A stretch of 64,000 bases of DNA from positions 62,001 through 126,000 of the forward strand of contig NZ_QJSR01000002.1 of NCBI RefSeq assembly GCF_003217095.1, given 5' to 3'. The number at the start of each line of letters is the position of its first letter. Position 1 is the stretch's first letter. Positions 27,254 through 36,748 of the stretch are shown here, in pieces. Source of the stretch: Rhizobium sp. PP-CC-3A-592 (GTDB lineage: Bacteria > Pseudomonadota > Alphaproteobacteria > Rhizobiales > Rhizobiaceae). Made by a program: the position numbers and the translations under genes. The notes beneath the pieces are model-generated. The model had not been told where the DNA came from. It ran no database searches and saw nothing but the letters and a program-made list of their open reading frames with translations.

Positions 27254-27913
27254 TTAGGCGGGTTCGGCTTCGCGCACCCGCATCATCTCGCGGAACGCCG
27301 GGCGCGACTGGCAGCGCTCGACCCAGGCCTTGATGCCGGGATGCCTGTCGAACAGGGCCGTCTGGCTCTGGGCGTAGCGGAGCACTTCCGCGAGGTTGAG
27401 GTCCGCCACGGTAAAACGGTCGCCGACGACATTGGTATGCTGTGAAAGGCGGGCTTCCAGAACGCCGAAGTGTTTCTCCAGCGCCTGTGTGGCGGCCTCC
27501 ACGATAGCCCGGCCGCGCGCCGGGCCGTTCGGCTCGGCGTCATAGGCCAGCACGATCTTGACCGCGTGGGGCTCGATTTCCGTTGCGGCCCACAGCGTCC
27601 AGTCGAGGATCTGCCCGTCCTCGGCGGCATCCGCGCCGGCGAGCGGCCCGCCATATGTGCGCGCAAGATAAAGGTTGTTGGCAAGCGAATCCGCCAGCAC
27701 CAGCCCGTCATCGTCGATCGCGGGGATCTTGCCCCGGGGGTTTATGGCGAGGAAGGCCGGCGACTGCGTGTTGAGCGGCGCCGTCTCCGTCGTCGGGTCG
27801 ACCAATCGGCGCGCCTGCATGACCGGCACGGCGCGGAACGCGATGCCCAGTTCGCCGGCCATCCAGTAGTTGCGCGATGCCCGCGACCGATAGACCCCGT
27901 AAATGGTCAGCAT
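27254..27913 (-). CDS. Glutathione S-transferase family protein
   Basis: This 219-residue protein has a thioredoxin-like N-terminal domain ([20 protein letters not shown], with [20 protein letters not shown] forming the glutathione site) and an all-helical C-terminal domain ([19 protein letters not shown]). Cytosolic GSTs conjugate glutathione to electrophiles. The catalytic residue is probably a Ser/Arg near the first strand; no cysteine is present there. The ATG at 27913 gives a normal GST N-terminus. Confidence 0.9.
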   Translation of the reverse strand: MLTIYGVYRSRASRNYWMAGELGIAFRAVPVMQARRLVDPTTETAPLNTQSPAFLAINPRGKIPAIDDDGLVLADSLANNLYLARTYGGPLAGADAAEDGQILDWTLWAATEIEPHAVKIVLAYDAEPNGPARGRAIVEAATQALEKHFGVLEARLSQHTNVVGDRFTVADLNLAEVLRYAQSQTALFDRHPGIKAWVERCQSRPAFREMMRVREAEPA

Positions 27914-28017
27914 GATATTCTCCCGTCCCTGATGCGCGCGCCAGCCTAACGTTTCGGTCGGGGGATGGAAGACCGGCACGCTGATGCAAGGCATGAAGTT
28001 TGCTGATGGTTTGCGCG

Positions 28018-29376
28018 TCACACGCGGCGGTTTCCCGACACCGTCAGGTGGGGGAATTCTCCCGTCGCCCCGTCCACGAGGTCCGCGCTGGCCTTCTCGG
28101 TCCAGCGATAGCCGAGGATGGCGTCTCCGACGCTTTCGAAGAGATTGTCGGTAATGAGAGCCGTGCCGGCGCCTTCCGCAACGGTGACGCCACAACCGAG
28201 TTGGGCGACGCGAATGACATTTCCGGTCACCGAAACGTTGCGCAGATAGGGGCCCCAGCCCAGCACCAGCGCCCAGCGCGCCACCTGCTCGATAACGTTG
28301 CCGGTCACGACCGTGTCAGCCTCGGCCGAAATGCCGAAACCGAAGCCCGCGCCGTCGGAGACATAGGGGCCGATGCCGGTGATGTTGCGGATGACGTTCT
28401 GCCCGACGGTCGCGAGCCTTCCGCCGGCGTCGAAATTGACGATGGAAATGCCGTTGGCAGCGGTGTCGATGACGTTGTCGGTGACGATGGCGCCCTGAAA
28501 GCCGAATTCGGAGTAGATGGCGGTTTCGCCGGAGCGCAGGCACTGGTTGGCCGAGATCAGGACATTGTTTGCGGCATTGGCGCGGATGGCGGACAGGGCG
28601 CAATCGGACACGTGGTTGCCGGAGACGATAACGTCGCCCGCGCGAAAGATGTTGATGCCGTTGCCGTTCTGACCGGTTCCGCCATCGCGGGCGGCGATGC
28701 GGGAAATGCGATTGCCCGAGACCAGCGTTCCGTCGGAGCCGGCTTCCGACCTGTGGACGAGGATGCCGCCATTGCCGCATTCGGCGACGGTGTTGCCGGT
28801 GATCGAGAGGCCGCGGCTGTCGACGGCGAAGATCCCGACACTGTGGGCGCCCGAAATGTCATTGTCGCGAATGCGGCCGCTGCTGCGCCTGAGGTTCAGG
28901 CCATGGCCTGCCGTGCGGCCCGATATCACGCAATTGTCGATCGTCAGCCGCCCGATGCCGTCGAGGTCCACGAGGCCGCGGCCGGGGTCGCGCGTCTGTC
29001 CGTCGCCGTCGAGCGTCAGTCCGGTCAGTGTGAGCCGGACGAGGTTTTCGGCTGTCAGGAGCGGGCCTTCACCCGAGGCGATCAGCCGCGTTGCGCCGGG
29101 CGTGCCGGCCAGTGTCAGGCCGTCGGGGAGGGTGATCCCGGACAGCCTGTAGTCGCCGGGCGGCAGCATGACGGGCAGGCGGCGTTCGACGGCCTCGGCA
29201 AGGAGAGCCCGGAACGCTTTCGACTGGTCGGCACGCCTGCCGGGCCGGACGCCGAAGTCGGCCGCGTCGAGCGCGCCGCGAAAGCCGTCCGGCAGCGACG
29301 CCGCGCGCGTCTGCGTGCCGCCGACGGAAACCGGCAGGCTCGCCAGGGCGAAAAGAAGAGTGCGGCGGGTCGTCAT
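28018..29376 (-). CDS. TIGR03808-type Tat-exported beta-helix protein
   Basis: The 452-residue protein starts with a twin-arginine-like signal ([19 protein letters not shown]). After it comes the domain [20 protein letters not shown], then a long parallel beta-helix of pectate-lyase type with repeated units such as [34 protein letters not shown] and [12 protein letters not shown]. This fits the TIGR03808 family of Tat-translocated repetitive proteins from rhizobia. It may bind or cleave a polysaccharide in the periplasm; no catalytic residues are obvious. The frame extends far upstream to 30099 but overlaps the opposite-strand GGDEF gene, so the ATG at 29376 is used. Confidence 0.85.
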   Translation of the reverse strand: MTTRRTLLFALASLPVSVGGTQTRAASLPDGFRGALDAADFGVRPGRRADQSKAFRALLAEAVERRLPVMLPPGDYRLSGITLPDGLTLAGTPGATRLIASGEGPLLTAENLVRLTLTGLTLDGDGQTRDPGRGLVDLDGIGRLTIDNCVISGRTAGHGLNLRRSSGRIRDNDISGAHSVGIFAVDSRGLSITGNTVAECGNGGILVHRSEAGSDGTLVSGNRISRIAARDGGTGQNGNGINIFRAGDVIVSGNHVSDCALSAIRANAANNVLISANQCLRSGETAIYSEFGFQGAIVTDNVIDTAANGISIVNFDAGGRLATVGQNVIRNITGIGPYVSDGAGFGFGISAEADTVVTGNVIEQVARWALVLGWGPYLRNVSVTGNVIRVAQLGCGVTVAEGAGTALITDNLFESVGDAILGYRWTEKASADLVDGATGEFPHLTVSGNRRV

Positions 29377-29487
29377 GTCGTGTTCGCTGAAGGGGGCTGG
29401 TGATCGGGCATCTTTAGGGAAGAATAACTTCTTTCCGTTAGCACTTCGTATCGGACAGCGCACGCCAATGACTGGCGGGAGAAAGCC

Positions 29488-31824
29488 TTGAGCAAAACGA
29501 CCCAACGCGGACGCAGCACGATCTCCGAAAGTTCCTCGGGCAGCGACCACACGCAGCGCCTGATCGAGGCGACGCGCCGGCTCGCCAGTGAAGCCGCCCG
29601 CCTCTACGGCCCGCGCACCGACATCGCCGAACGCCATTACTGGCTGGAAACGATGGTCAATCACATTCCGGATTACATCTACGCCAAGGATCTGCAAGGC
29701 CGGTTTCTCATCGCCAACGAGGCGACCGTGCGGGACAACGGCTTTGCCGAGATGCACGAGATCGTAGGGCTGACCGATTTCGATCTGCACGACGAGGCGG
29801 TCGCCGCCCGAATCACCGAGGGCGAACGGCAGGTCATTGCAAGCGGCGAGCCGATCATCGGCATGGAAGAGCGGGCGGCCGTCGAGAAGGGTTGCGAGCG
29901 CTGGCTGATGACGTCGAAGGTGCCGCTGCGCGACAAGCTCGGCCGGACGATCGGCACCGTCGGCGTCTCCCGCGATATCACCGACCGCAAGCGTGCCGAA
30001 CAGCTGATGATCGGGCAGACGCGCGTGCTGGAGATGATCGCCAAGGATACGCCGCTGCCGGATCTCTTCCACGAGCTGATCCTGATGATCGAGGCGCATG
30101 TGCCGGGCGTGCAGGGCGCCGTCTATATGCTGACGGAGGACGGACAGCGGCTCCTGAAGGGCGTGGCGCCCGGTCTCGATCCCACCTATGCGGCCGCGCT
30201 CGAAGGCTTTCCGATCGGACCGAACAACGGCTCCTGCGGCACGGCCGCCTTTCTCGGCGAGTCCGTCTTCGTCGGCGATATCCTGAACGACCCGCTATGG
30301 GCGTCCTATGTCGATTTCGTGAAGCCTTTCGGATATCGCGCCTGCTGGGCGGCGCCGCTTCTGTCGTTCCATGGCAAGGTGCTCGGCACCTTCGCGCTCT
30401 ATTCGAAGACGGTCGGCCTGCCGGCGGATCCGGTCCGCGACCTCATCGCCATGGCCGCGCGTCTGGCCGGGATCGCCATCGAGCGTCGCGAGGCGGCCGA
30501 ACGCATCCATTTCATGGCGCATCACGATGCTTTGACCGGATTGCCGAACCGCATCATGCTCGACGGGCACATGGAAAAGGCCATGACGGATGCGCGGGAG
30601 AAGGGCGAGTGGGTGGCGCTTGCCTTCCTCGATCTCGACAATTTCAAGCTCGTCAATGACAGCCTCGGCCACAATGCCGGCGATGAACTGCTGCGCAACG
30701 TCGCGCAGCGCATGAGCCTGTGCGTGCGCAAGGGCGACATGATCATCCGCGTCGGCGGCGACGAGTTCATCATTCTCCTCACCGGCCTCCAGGCCGATCG
30801 GGAGGTCGTGCTTGCGCGCTTCGAAGGCATCCGCAGCGCGATCGCCCGTCCGATGACGCTTGCCGGGCAGACCTTGCAGGTCACCTGCAGCATGGGCGTC
30901 GTGTGCTATCCGGAGCAGGGGGAAAGCACCGGCGAGCTGCTCGCCAACGCGGATGCTGCCATGTACCGGGCCAAAGCCCTCGGGCGCAACAACCTCAAGC
31001 TCTTCTCGTCCGAGATGGCGGATGCCGCGCATGCGAAACTGCTGCGGGTCGAGGCCCTGAGGCAGGCGCTGGAACAGAACGAATTCGTGCTCCACTACCA
31101 GCCGCAGCTCAATCTCGCATCGGGCCGAATCTTTGCGGCCGAAGCGCTGCTGCGCTGGAACCATCCGCAACAGGGGCTGATGTCTCCGTGCGAATTCGTG
31201 CCGCTCGCGGAAGAGACGGGGCTGATCGTGGAAATCGGCGAATGGGTGCTGGATGCCGCCTGTCGCCAGAACCGGGCATGGCAGGATGCCGGCCTGCCGA
31301 GCCTGATCGTCAGCGTCAACGTGTCGGCGCGCCAGTTTGCGGAGAAGGCCTGGGTCTCCCGCGTGGCCCGGACGCTGACAGAGACCGGCCTCGACCCGCA
31401 GTTCCTGGAGCTCGAGCTGACCGAAAGCCTGATCATGCAGGACGTGCCGCAGGCGATCGCCACCATGCACGAGCTGGAAGCGCTCGGCGTGCGGCTCGCC
31501 ATCGACGATTTCGGCACCGGCTATTCGAGCCTCAGCGCGCTCAAACGCTTTCCCGTCCGCCGCCTGAAGATCGACCGCTCCTTCGTCAAGGACATCCCGG
31601 ATGACGAGGACGACATGGCGATTACGGCTGCGATCATCTCGCTGGCGCAGAAGCTCAAGCTCGATGTGATCGCCGAGGGCGTCGAGACGCAGGAACAGCT
31701 CGATTTCCTGCGGGATGCCGGCTGTAACGAGATCCAAGGCTATTGGGTCAGCCGTCCGCTGCCGCCAGCCGCCTTCGTGACGCAACTCGACAGGGGCAGG
31801 GTTCTCGACGCCATGAGCGCCTGA
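29488..31824 (+). CDS. PAS-GAF-GGDEF-EAL cyclic di-GMP protein
   Basis: This 778-residue cytosolic protein has a PAS domain (about residues 50-170), a GAF domain (about 185-340), a GGDEF domain (about 345-510) and an EAL domain (about 525-770). The cyclase motif RVGGDEF is intact and is preceded by the inhibitory RKGD (RxxD) site; the phosphodiesterase motif AEALLRWNHP and DDFGTGYSSL are intact too. It could make or break cyclic di-GMP depending on the sensory input. The start is a TTG at 29488 with GGGAG upstream; an earlier ATG at 29468 is quickly stopped. Confidence 0.92.
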   Translation: MSKTTQRGRSTISESSSGSDHTQRLIEATRRLASEAARLYGPRTDIAERHYWLETMVNHIPDYIYAKDLQGRFLIANEATVRDNGFAEMHEIVGLTDFDLHDEAVAARITEGERQVIASGEPIIGMEERAAVEKGCERWLMTSKVPLRDKLGRTIGTVGVSRDITDRKRAEQLMIGQTRVLEMIAKDTPLPDLFHELILMIEAHVPGVQGAVYMLTEDGQRLLKGVAPGLDPTYAAALEGFPIGPNNGSCGTAAFLGESVFVGDILNDPLWASYVDFVKPFGYRACWAAPLLSFHGKVLGTFALYSKTVGLPADPVRDLIAMAARLAGIAIERREAAERIHFMAHHDALTGLPNRIMLDGHMEKAMTDAREKGEWVALAFLDLDNFKLVNDSLGHNAGDELLRNVAQRMSLCVRKGDMIIRVGGDEFIILLTGLQADREVVLARFEGIRSAIARPMTLAGQTLQVTCSMGVVCYPEQGESTGELLANADAAMYRAKALGRNNLKLFSSEMADAAHAKLLRVEALRQALEQNEFVLHYQPQLNLASGRIFAAEALLRWNHPQQGLMSPCEFVPLAEETGLIVEIGEWVLDAACRQNRAWQDAGLPSLIVSVNVSARQFAEKAWVSRVARTLTETGLDPQFLELELTESLIMQDVPQAIATMHELEALGVRLAIDDFGTGYSSLSALKRFPVRRLKIDRSFVKDIPDDEDDMAITAAIISLAQKLKLDVIAEGVETQEQLDFLRDAGCNEIQGYWVSRPLPPAAFVTQLDRGRVLDAMSA

Positions 31825-32109
31825 TAGCGTGATCGGCCGGGCATCTGCCGGCATGCCATACTCCGGTCGTGCGGCAAGCCTCGCGCCAGCACGTCTCTGC
31901 CATAAAGGGTGACAACCGCCGGCAGCGGATGGATGCAAAGTTGCAACGGTCGTCAAAAACCCGGTGGAGCCTGCTTTTCCTCCGTTTGCCGCGCACTAGC
32001 TTGGCTGTTGTGCTCGTTGAAGCCGAATGCGCGGGCCCGTCCTCCCAACGGACCGGCGCGATCGGCAAAACGGATCATGATCGTCGCGTCAACCGGAAGT
32101 CCGCCCCTT

Positions 32110-32910
32110 ATGAGCCCGCTCAAGCCTCCGACGTCTCCTCTGTCTCGCCGTCAGTTTCTGAACCTTACCGGCGTGGCCGCTGCAACGGCTGCGCTGTCGG
32201 CCTGCAACAGCACGTCCAACACCCCCAGCTTCAATTCCGAAACCCGGCCCTATTTCCGCAACCCGGAATTCGACAACCGCTTTGCGCCCGCCAACGGCAG
32301 CTATCCGCCCTTCGGTCAGCCGCAGAACGCCGGCTACATGACCGGCCTGCCGCCGCGCTCGGCCTACGCCGCCAGCATTTACGGCCCGGTCGTCGATGGT
32401 GGCTACGCCATTCCCGCCGTGCCCTTTCAGGAGATCGATCCGCGCTTCTACCGCCAGGAGGTTGCCGACCCCTTCGGCGAAGCGCCGGGCACGATCATCG
32501 TGGATACGCAGGACCGGTTTCTCTATCTGACCGAGCCGGGCGGACGTGCGATGCGCTACGGCGTCGGCATCGGCCGCGAGGGCTTTGCCTGGTCCGGCCG
32601 CGGCGTCATCCAGTGGAAGCAGAAATGGCCGCGCTGGAAGCCGCCGAACGAGATGGTCGCGCGCCAGCCGCATCTCGCCGCCTATTCCATCGAGAACGGC
32701 GGCATGGAACCGGGCCTGTCGAACCCGCTCGGCGCGCGCGCCATGTACATCTTCAAGGACGGTCAAGATACGCTCTACCGCCTGCACGGCTCGCCGGAAT
32801 GGCAGTCGATCGGCAAGGCGGTCTCCTCCGGCTGCGTCCGCCTGATCAATCAGGATGTCATCGATCTCTACGATCGCGTGCGGGCGAAGTCGCCGATCCT
32901 CGTCGTCTGA
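32110..32910 (+). CDS. L,D-transpeptidase (YkuD) lipoprotein
   Basis: This 266-residue protein carries a twin-arginine-like export signal (SRRQFLNL) with a lipobox LSAC (Cys32), so it is probably an envelope lipoprotein. The YkuD domain holds the active-site pattern with His226 in LHGSPE and Cys242 in SSGCVRL. It forms 3-3 peptidoglycan crosslinks or attaches proteins to the wall. An ATG at 32077 could add 11 residues, but GGAAG precedes 32110. Gene ends in a strong terminator. Confidence 0.9.
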   Translation: MSPLKPPTSPLSRRQFLNLTGVAAATAALSACNSTSNTPSFNSETRPYFRNPEFDNRFAPANGSYPPFGQPQNAGYMTGLPPRSAYAASIYGPVVDGGYAIPAVPFQEIDPRFYRQEVADPFGEAPGTIIVDTQDRFLYLTEPGGRAMRYGVGIGREGFAWSGRGVIQWKQKWPRWKPPNEMVARQPHLAAYSIENGGMEPGLSNPLGARAMYIFKDGQDTLYRLHGSPEWQSIGKAVSSGCVRLINQDVIDLYDRVRAKSPILVV

Positions 32911-32939
32911 CATTCGACGGATGTCTTGCGAAAGGCATG

Positions 32940-32963
32940 GCCGGCGGTCTCCGCCGGCTTTTT
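32940..32963 (+). terminator. Intrinsic terminator after L,D-transpeptidase gene
   Basis: GCCGGCGG and CCGCCGGC form a perfect 8-bp stem with a TCT loop, followed by TTTTT. It is 30 bases after the stop codon. It may also serve the convergent response regulator gene weakly from the other side. Confidence 0.88.
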
Positions 32964-32984
32964 GTCGTGCGGCAGTGCCGGATG

Positions 32985-33383
32985 TCAGTGCTGGCCCGTC
33001 TCGATGATCTCGGCCAGCGCCTTCAGATTGTCCGATGTCAGCGGCTTTTCGAAATAGCGCTTCACGAAATCATATTGCAGCGCCTTGCGCCGGTCGGCGC
33101 CGAGGTGCGAGCTGGTGAGCATGACGACCAGCGGGACGGGGTCGCTGAATTGGCGGGCGAAATCGCGAGCGTAGTTTTCGAGAAATTCGAAGCCGTTCAT
33201 GACCGGCATGTTGATGTCGAGAATGATCGCGTCCGGCCGCTCCCGGCGCAGCATCTCCAGGCCCTCGCGGCCGTTCAGCGCCTGCACGACCTTGATGTCG
33301 GGGTCGAAGCGCTGGATGGTATAGCCGCAGATGAAGAGATCCGTCTCATCATCGTCGATGATCAGGAGTGAGCCGATGGTCAT
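32985..33383 (-). CDS. Single-domain response regulator (CheY-like)
   Basis: This 132-residue protein is a bare receiver domain: acidic pocket at DDDE (residues 10-13), phospho-acceptor Asp56 in AIILDINMPVMNG, the conserved Thr/Ser in MLTSS and Lys in YFEKPLT. No output domain is present. It overlaps the upstream histidine kinase gene by 4 bases, so it is almost certainly the kinase's partner. Such regulators act by protein contact. Confidence 0.93.
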   Translation of the reverse strand: MTIGSLLIIDDDETDLFICGYTIQRFDPDIKVVQALNGREGLEMLRRERPDAIILDINMPVMNGFEFLENYARDFARQFSDPVPLVVMLTSSHLGADRRKALQYDFVKRYFEKPLTSDNLKALAEIIETGQH

Positions 33384-35395
33384 GCGTCGTTCCTCTGGGG
33401 CAAGCGTATGACGAACCGGCTGCCCTTGTCGAGCCGGACGTAAGCCACGGTGCCGCCGAGACGCTCGACGCTCGTCTTCACGATGTAGAGACCGAGGCCG
33501 CTACCGTCGGCCCTTGACGGGTGGAAGCGCTTGAACATCTGGAACAGGCCGTTCTCGTCACCCTGTCCGAGGCCGAGGCCATTGTCGGACACGCGGAGTT
33601 CCAGCCATCCGTCGCCGGTGAGCGCGGCATTCACGGTCACGCGGCGCATCTCCTCGTCGGGATCGGCATATTTGATGGCGTTCGAGATGAGGTTGTCGAG
33701 GATCATCCGGAGACGGGCCGGCTTGCTCCGGATGACGAGCGTTTCGGGGATGTCGACCGCGAAGGAGACCTGCCGTTCCGGGTCGATGAAGCGCAGTCGC
33801 TCGATGGTCTCCTGCACCGTGGAGGCCAGCGGTACGGAGGTTGTGGCCTCGTCCAGCAGGCGGCTGCGTTTCAGCTGGATGATGTTCTCGATCAGCCCGT
33901 CGAGCTTCTGCAGCCCGCGTTCCAGCCGTCCGATGACAGGGACGAGCTGCGTCGTGGGGGCCTGCAGGCCGATCATGTCGCGCATGATGGCGGTGAGGCC
34001 GATGGAGGAGGCGATGGGCGCGCGCAGGTCGTGGGAAGTGCGCCAGGCGAACGCCTCGAGTTCCGCATTGACTTCCAGGATCTCCTGCTCGTGCTGCTTT
34101 CGCTGGGAGATATCGCGGATGATGCCGCTGTAGAGCACGGTGCGGTCGAGCTCGATCCGGGCGACGGAGAGGTCGAGAGGAAAGCGGATGCCGTTGCGGC
34201 GCGTGCCCTCGACCTCCCGCGCGGCGCAGGCGATGTCCGCGGTGTGATCGTCGTTTCCCGCTGCCGGCAGAAGGTCCGGAAGGAGCGTGCGGACGTCGCG
34301 TCCGAGCATATCCTCGCTGCGATAGCCGAAGATCGTTTCCATGGCGCGGTTCGCCGAGAGGATCGTGCCGCGGGCGTCAATGGTGACGATCCCGTCCGCG
34401 GCAGTGTCGATGATCGCACTCATGCGCTCCTGGCTCTCGCGCAGTTGAAGGGCGATGGCGCGCGAGCGCTGGGCGCTGCGAAAGGCGTAGACGATGAGGC
34501 CGGCATAGACGATGCCGGAGACCACGAGGAGGCCGGCGAGGATCGCCTGCGATGCCGGTTTGCCGTCTGGATCGATGCTGACCGGTGGGCTGCTGCCTTC
34601 GAAGGCGTCCTGCAGGTCGAGCAGCGTGAGAGCCAGGAGCAGGAGGTAGCTTGCGGCACCGAGCATGGCGGCGATGGTCGAGGCGTCGTAGTCGATCTCT
34701 TCCACACGCAGAAAGATCAGGGGGAGGGCGAGTGCTGCGAAACAAAGGGCGGTGTGCGGCGACATGTGGCCGTAGCGCGGCCAGTCGCTTTCGGTGACGA
34801 GTTGCAGGCCGTATCCGATCAGCGTGGCAGCGGCGGCCATGAACACGGTGGCGGCGAGAACGACGCGCAGGAGCGTCGGTCTGCCTGTCACGGCGCTGAC
34901 GAGGATGCAGACCCCGATCAGAAGGAAGGAGAGCGCCGTGCCGCTCGCCAGATGCCCGGGATAGGGCGACGTCTTGCGGAAGGGGTCTATCAGCAGCGCG
35001 TCGAGCGGGTGCCCGGCGTGAACGAGCGGCTCCACCAGGAAGGCGAGGCCGATGAGCATGACGGCGATCGAGAGGCCGGTCGCGATCCGGCCCGCACCGG
35101 AAAGGAGGGCGGTCATGGCAAGGCCGGTCAGGACAAAGCTGATGGCGGTGTTGAACTGCATGCGGAAGAGAACGGGCAGGGTGTCGGCGACGTGCCCGGA
35201 CTTCAGCAGCCAAAGACTGCCGATGCCGGTGCCGACAAGGACGCAGAACCAGCCTGCCGCCATGCCAGCCTTGTGCCAGCTCATGCGGGCCAGCGGCTGT
35301 CGATCCGGCGTCGAACGAGATCGGCTTCCGTCGTGGGGGTGCGCGCCCTCACTTTGCCGGGTCTTCTGTTCTTCCTTCGCTGGCGCGCGAACCAT
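33380..35395 (-). CDS. Membrane PAS sensor histidine kinase
   Basis: The protein (671 residues from this start) has an N-terminal block of about eight hydrophobic helices, a PAS domain (containing DTAADGIVTIDARGTILSAN), a dimerisation domain with the phosphorylated His in TSHDLRAPI, and a HATPase domain with DNLISNAIKYADPD and GSGLGLYIVK. Kinases of this form resemble phytochrome-associated types where the receiver is a separate protein. The start is uncertain: 35476, 35395 and 35284 are possible, and none has an ideal ribosome site. It is translationally coupled to the downstream response regulator. Confidence 0.9.
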   Translation of the reverse strand: MVRAPAKEEQKTRQSEGAHPHDGSRSRSTPDRQPLARMSWHKAGMAAGWFCVLVGTGIGSLWLLKSGHVADTLPVLFRMQFNTAISFVLTGLAMTALLSGAGRIATGLSIAVMLIGLAFLVEPLVHAGHPLDALLIDPFRKTSPYPGHLASGTALSFLLIGVCILVSAVTGRPTLLRVVLAATVFMAAAATLIGYGLQLVTESDWPRYGHMSPHTALCFAALALPLIFLRVEEIDYDASTIAAMLGAASYLLLLALTLLDLQDAFEGSSPPVSIDPDGKPASQAILAGLLVVSGIVYAGLIVYAFRSAQRSRAIALQLRESQERMSAIIDTAADGIVTIDARGTILSANRAMETIFGYRSEDMLGRDVRTLLPDLLPAAGNDDHTADIACAAREVEGTRRNGIRFPLDLSVARIELDRTVLYSGIIRDISQRKQHEQEILEVNAELEAFAWRTSHDLRAPIASSIGLTAIMRDMIGLQAPTTQLVPVIGRLERGLQKLDGLIENIIQLKRSRLLDEATTSVPLASTVQETIERLRFIDPERQVSFAVDIPETLVIRSKPARLRMILDNLISNAIKYADPDEEMRRVTVNAALTGDGWLELRVSDNGLGLGQGDENGLFQMFKRFHPSRADGSGLGLYIVKTSVERLGGTVAYVRLDKGSRFVIRLPQRNDA

Positions 35396-35499
35396 TCGCT
35401 TGGGGCACCCTCCGCTTCGTCCCTCCTGAGCGAGGAGATCACGGCATGCAGGTGGCGTCAACGCATCATCACGCAACGGGCTGCGCGCGGCAGGCCCTG

Positions 35500-36018
35500 T
35501 CAGCCGGCGTCTGCTGTCTTTCCCGGCTCGGACAGCTCTGGTTGGGAGAGTCTCTGGGTCAGCGCTTCCAGCACGAGCCGCAACGCGCGTGCCTCATCGG
35601 TGCTGCAGCCGATCGCGCTGCCGATGGCCGTTTGCACATGGCCGGCCTCCGCCTGAAGGGCCTCGCCCTTTTCGGTCAGGGCGATGTTGACCTGCCGCTC
35701 GTCCTTGCGGTCGCGCGTGCGGCTGACGAGGCCGGCGGCATCCAGACGCTTGAGGAGAGGGGAGAGCGTGCCGGAATCAAGCCCCAGCTGTTCCCCGATC
35801 TGCTTCACCGTCATCATCTTGTGCTCCCACAATGCGAGAAGGACGAGATATTGCGGATAGGTGAGGCCGAAGCGGTCGAGCAGCGGCTTGTAGGTCCGGT
35901 TGAACGCATGGGAGAGCGAATAGACCGCGAAGCAGAGCTGGTCGTCCACCGGCAAGGGGACGGCGAAGGGCGCCGTTTGCACCTCATCTCCGTTCGCCGC
36001 TGCTTTCATCTTTTCCAT
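35500..36018 (-). CDS. ohrR: Organic peroxide sensor OhrR (MarR family)
   Basis: This 172-residue MarR regulator has the peroxide-sensing cysteine near its N-terminus (Cys29 in DQLCFAVYS) and the winged helix MTVKQIGEQLGLDSGTLSPL. Oxidation of that cysteine should release ohr from repression. It is divergent from ohr with palindromes between the genes, the standard OhrR arrangement. The tail (QPELSEPGKTADAG) is a short extension. Confidence 0.94.
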   Translation of the reverse strand: MEKMKAAANGDEVQTAPFAVPLPVDDQLCFAVYSLSHAFNRTYKPLLDRFGLTYPQYLVLLALWEHKMMTVKQIGEQLGLDSGTLSPLLKRLDAAGLVSRTRDRKDERQVNIALTEKGEALQAEAGHVQTAIGSAIGCSTDEARALRLVLEALTQRLSQPELSEPGKTADAG

Positions 36019-36047
36019 GTCCGCACCCTACATGTTCTGGCCAGAAA

Positions 36048-36081
36048 TGCAATTTGCAAAATTCAGTTGCGTGCAATTGAA
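36048..36081. promoter_or_regulatory. OhrR operators in the ohrR-ohr intergenic region
   Basis: Two dyads lie between the divergent genes: TGCAATTTGCA (36048-36058, perfect 5-base arms) and TTCAGTTGCGTGCAATTGAA (36062-36081, 9-base arms with a single mismatch). Both contain GCAA/TTGC cores like the known OhrR sites (TACAATT-like). A likely ohr -35 TTGCGT (36067-36072) lies inside the second dyad, consistent with repression. Confidence 0.75.
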
Positions 36082-36156
36082 TCTTGCGTTATGAAGATCG
36101 GGAAGACAGCAGATCTTCTTCATGAAACGCGTCGAAAGCGACGACAGGAGACCCCA

Positions 36157-36579
36157 ATGGCTATTCTCTACACCACCAAAGCTTCTGCCACCGGCGGCCG
36201 CGCAGGTCGCGCCGTGTCCGAGAACGGCGTGCTCGACGTTGTCCTGACCGTTCCGAAGGAACTCGGCGGCGATGGCGCCACGGGCACGAACCCCGAGCAG
36301 CTCTTCGCAGCCGGCTATTCCGCCTGCTTCCTCGGTGCCTTGAAGAATGTAGCGGGCAAGGAAAAGATCAAGGTTCCGGAAGAAACCAAGGTCACCGCGA
36401 CGGTTGGCATCGGCCCGCGTGATGACGGCACCGGCTTCGGCATCGAGGTCTCGCTCCTCGTCGACATCCCCGGCCTCGACCGCGAAACCGCGGAAAAGCT
36501 GGTGGCCGCCGCTCACATCGTCTGCCCCTACAGCCACGCCATGCGCACCTCGACGGAAGTGCCGGTCAAGGTCGCCTGA
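36157..36579 (+). CDS. ohr: Organic hydroperoxide resistance protein Ohr
   Basis: This 140-residue OsmC/Ohr-family thiol peroxidase reduces organic hydroperoxides. The two catalytic cysteines are Cys57 (SACFLGAL) and Cys123 (VCPYSHAMR), and TNPEQLFAAGYSACF is the family signature. AGGAG lies 6 bases before the ATG at 36157. It acts in the cytosol with lipoyl dehydrogenase-based reductants. A strong terminator follows the gene. Confidence 0.96.
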   Translation: MAILYTTKASATGGRAGRAVSENGVLDVVLTVPKELGGDGATGTNPEQLFAAGYSACFLGALKNVAGKEKIKVPEETKVTATVGIGPRDDGTGFGIEVSLLVDIPGLDRETAEKLVAAAHIVCPYSHAMRTSTEVPVKVA

Positions 36580-36614
36580 TCGGGCCGATTGGACCTATCG
36601 CCTGACATTGCTGA

Positions 36615-36648
36615 GGGTGGAGACGACGCGTTCGTCTCCACCCTTTTT
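36615..36648 (+). terminator. Intrinsic terminator after ohr
   Basis: GGGTGGAGACGA (36615-36626) and its exact complement (36632-36643) form a 12-bp stem with a 5-base loop, followed by TTTTT. Confidence 0.9.
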
Positions 36649-36748
36649 CATGTTTCGGATCCCACTTTCCCGCCATGCGTGCGCATTTGATCGCGACCGC
36701 GAAGGATGGCATGATGTGCGCGAAAGACGACCATTGCGGGGAGGCAGG

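Noticed and set aside
28018-30099. Upstream extension of the TIGR03808 gene to 30099
   Set aside because: The extension is antisense to a clear GGDEF/EAL gene; the ATG at 29376 begins a normal twin-arginine signal.
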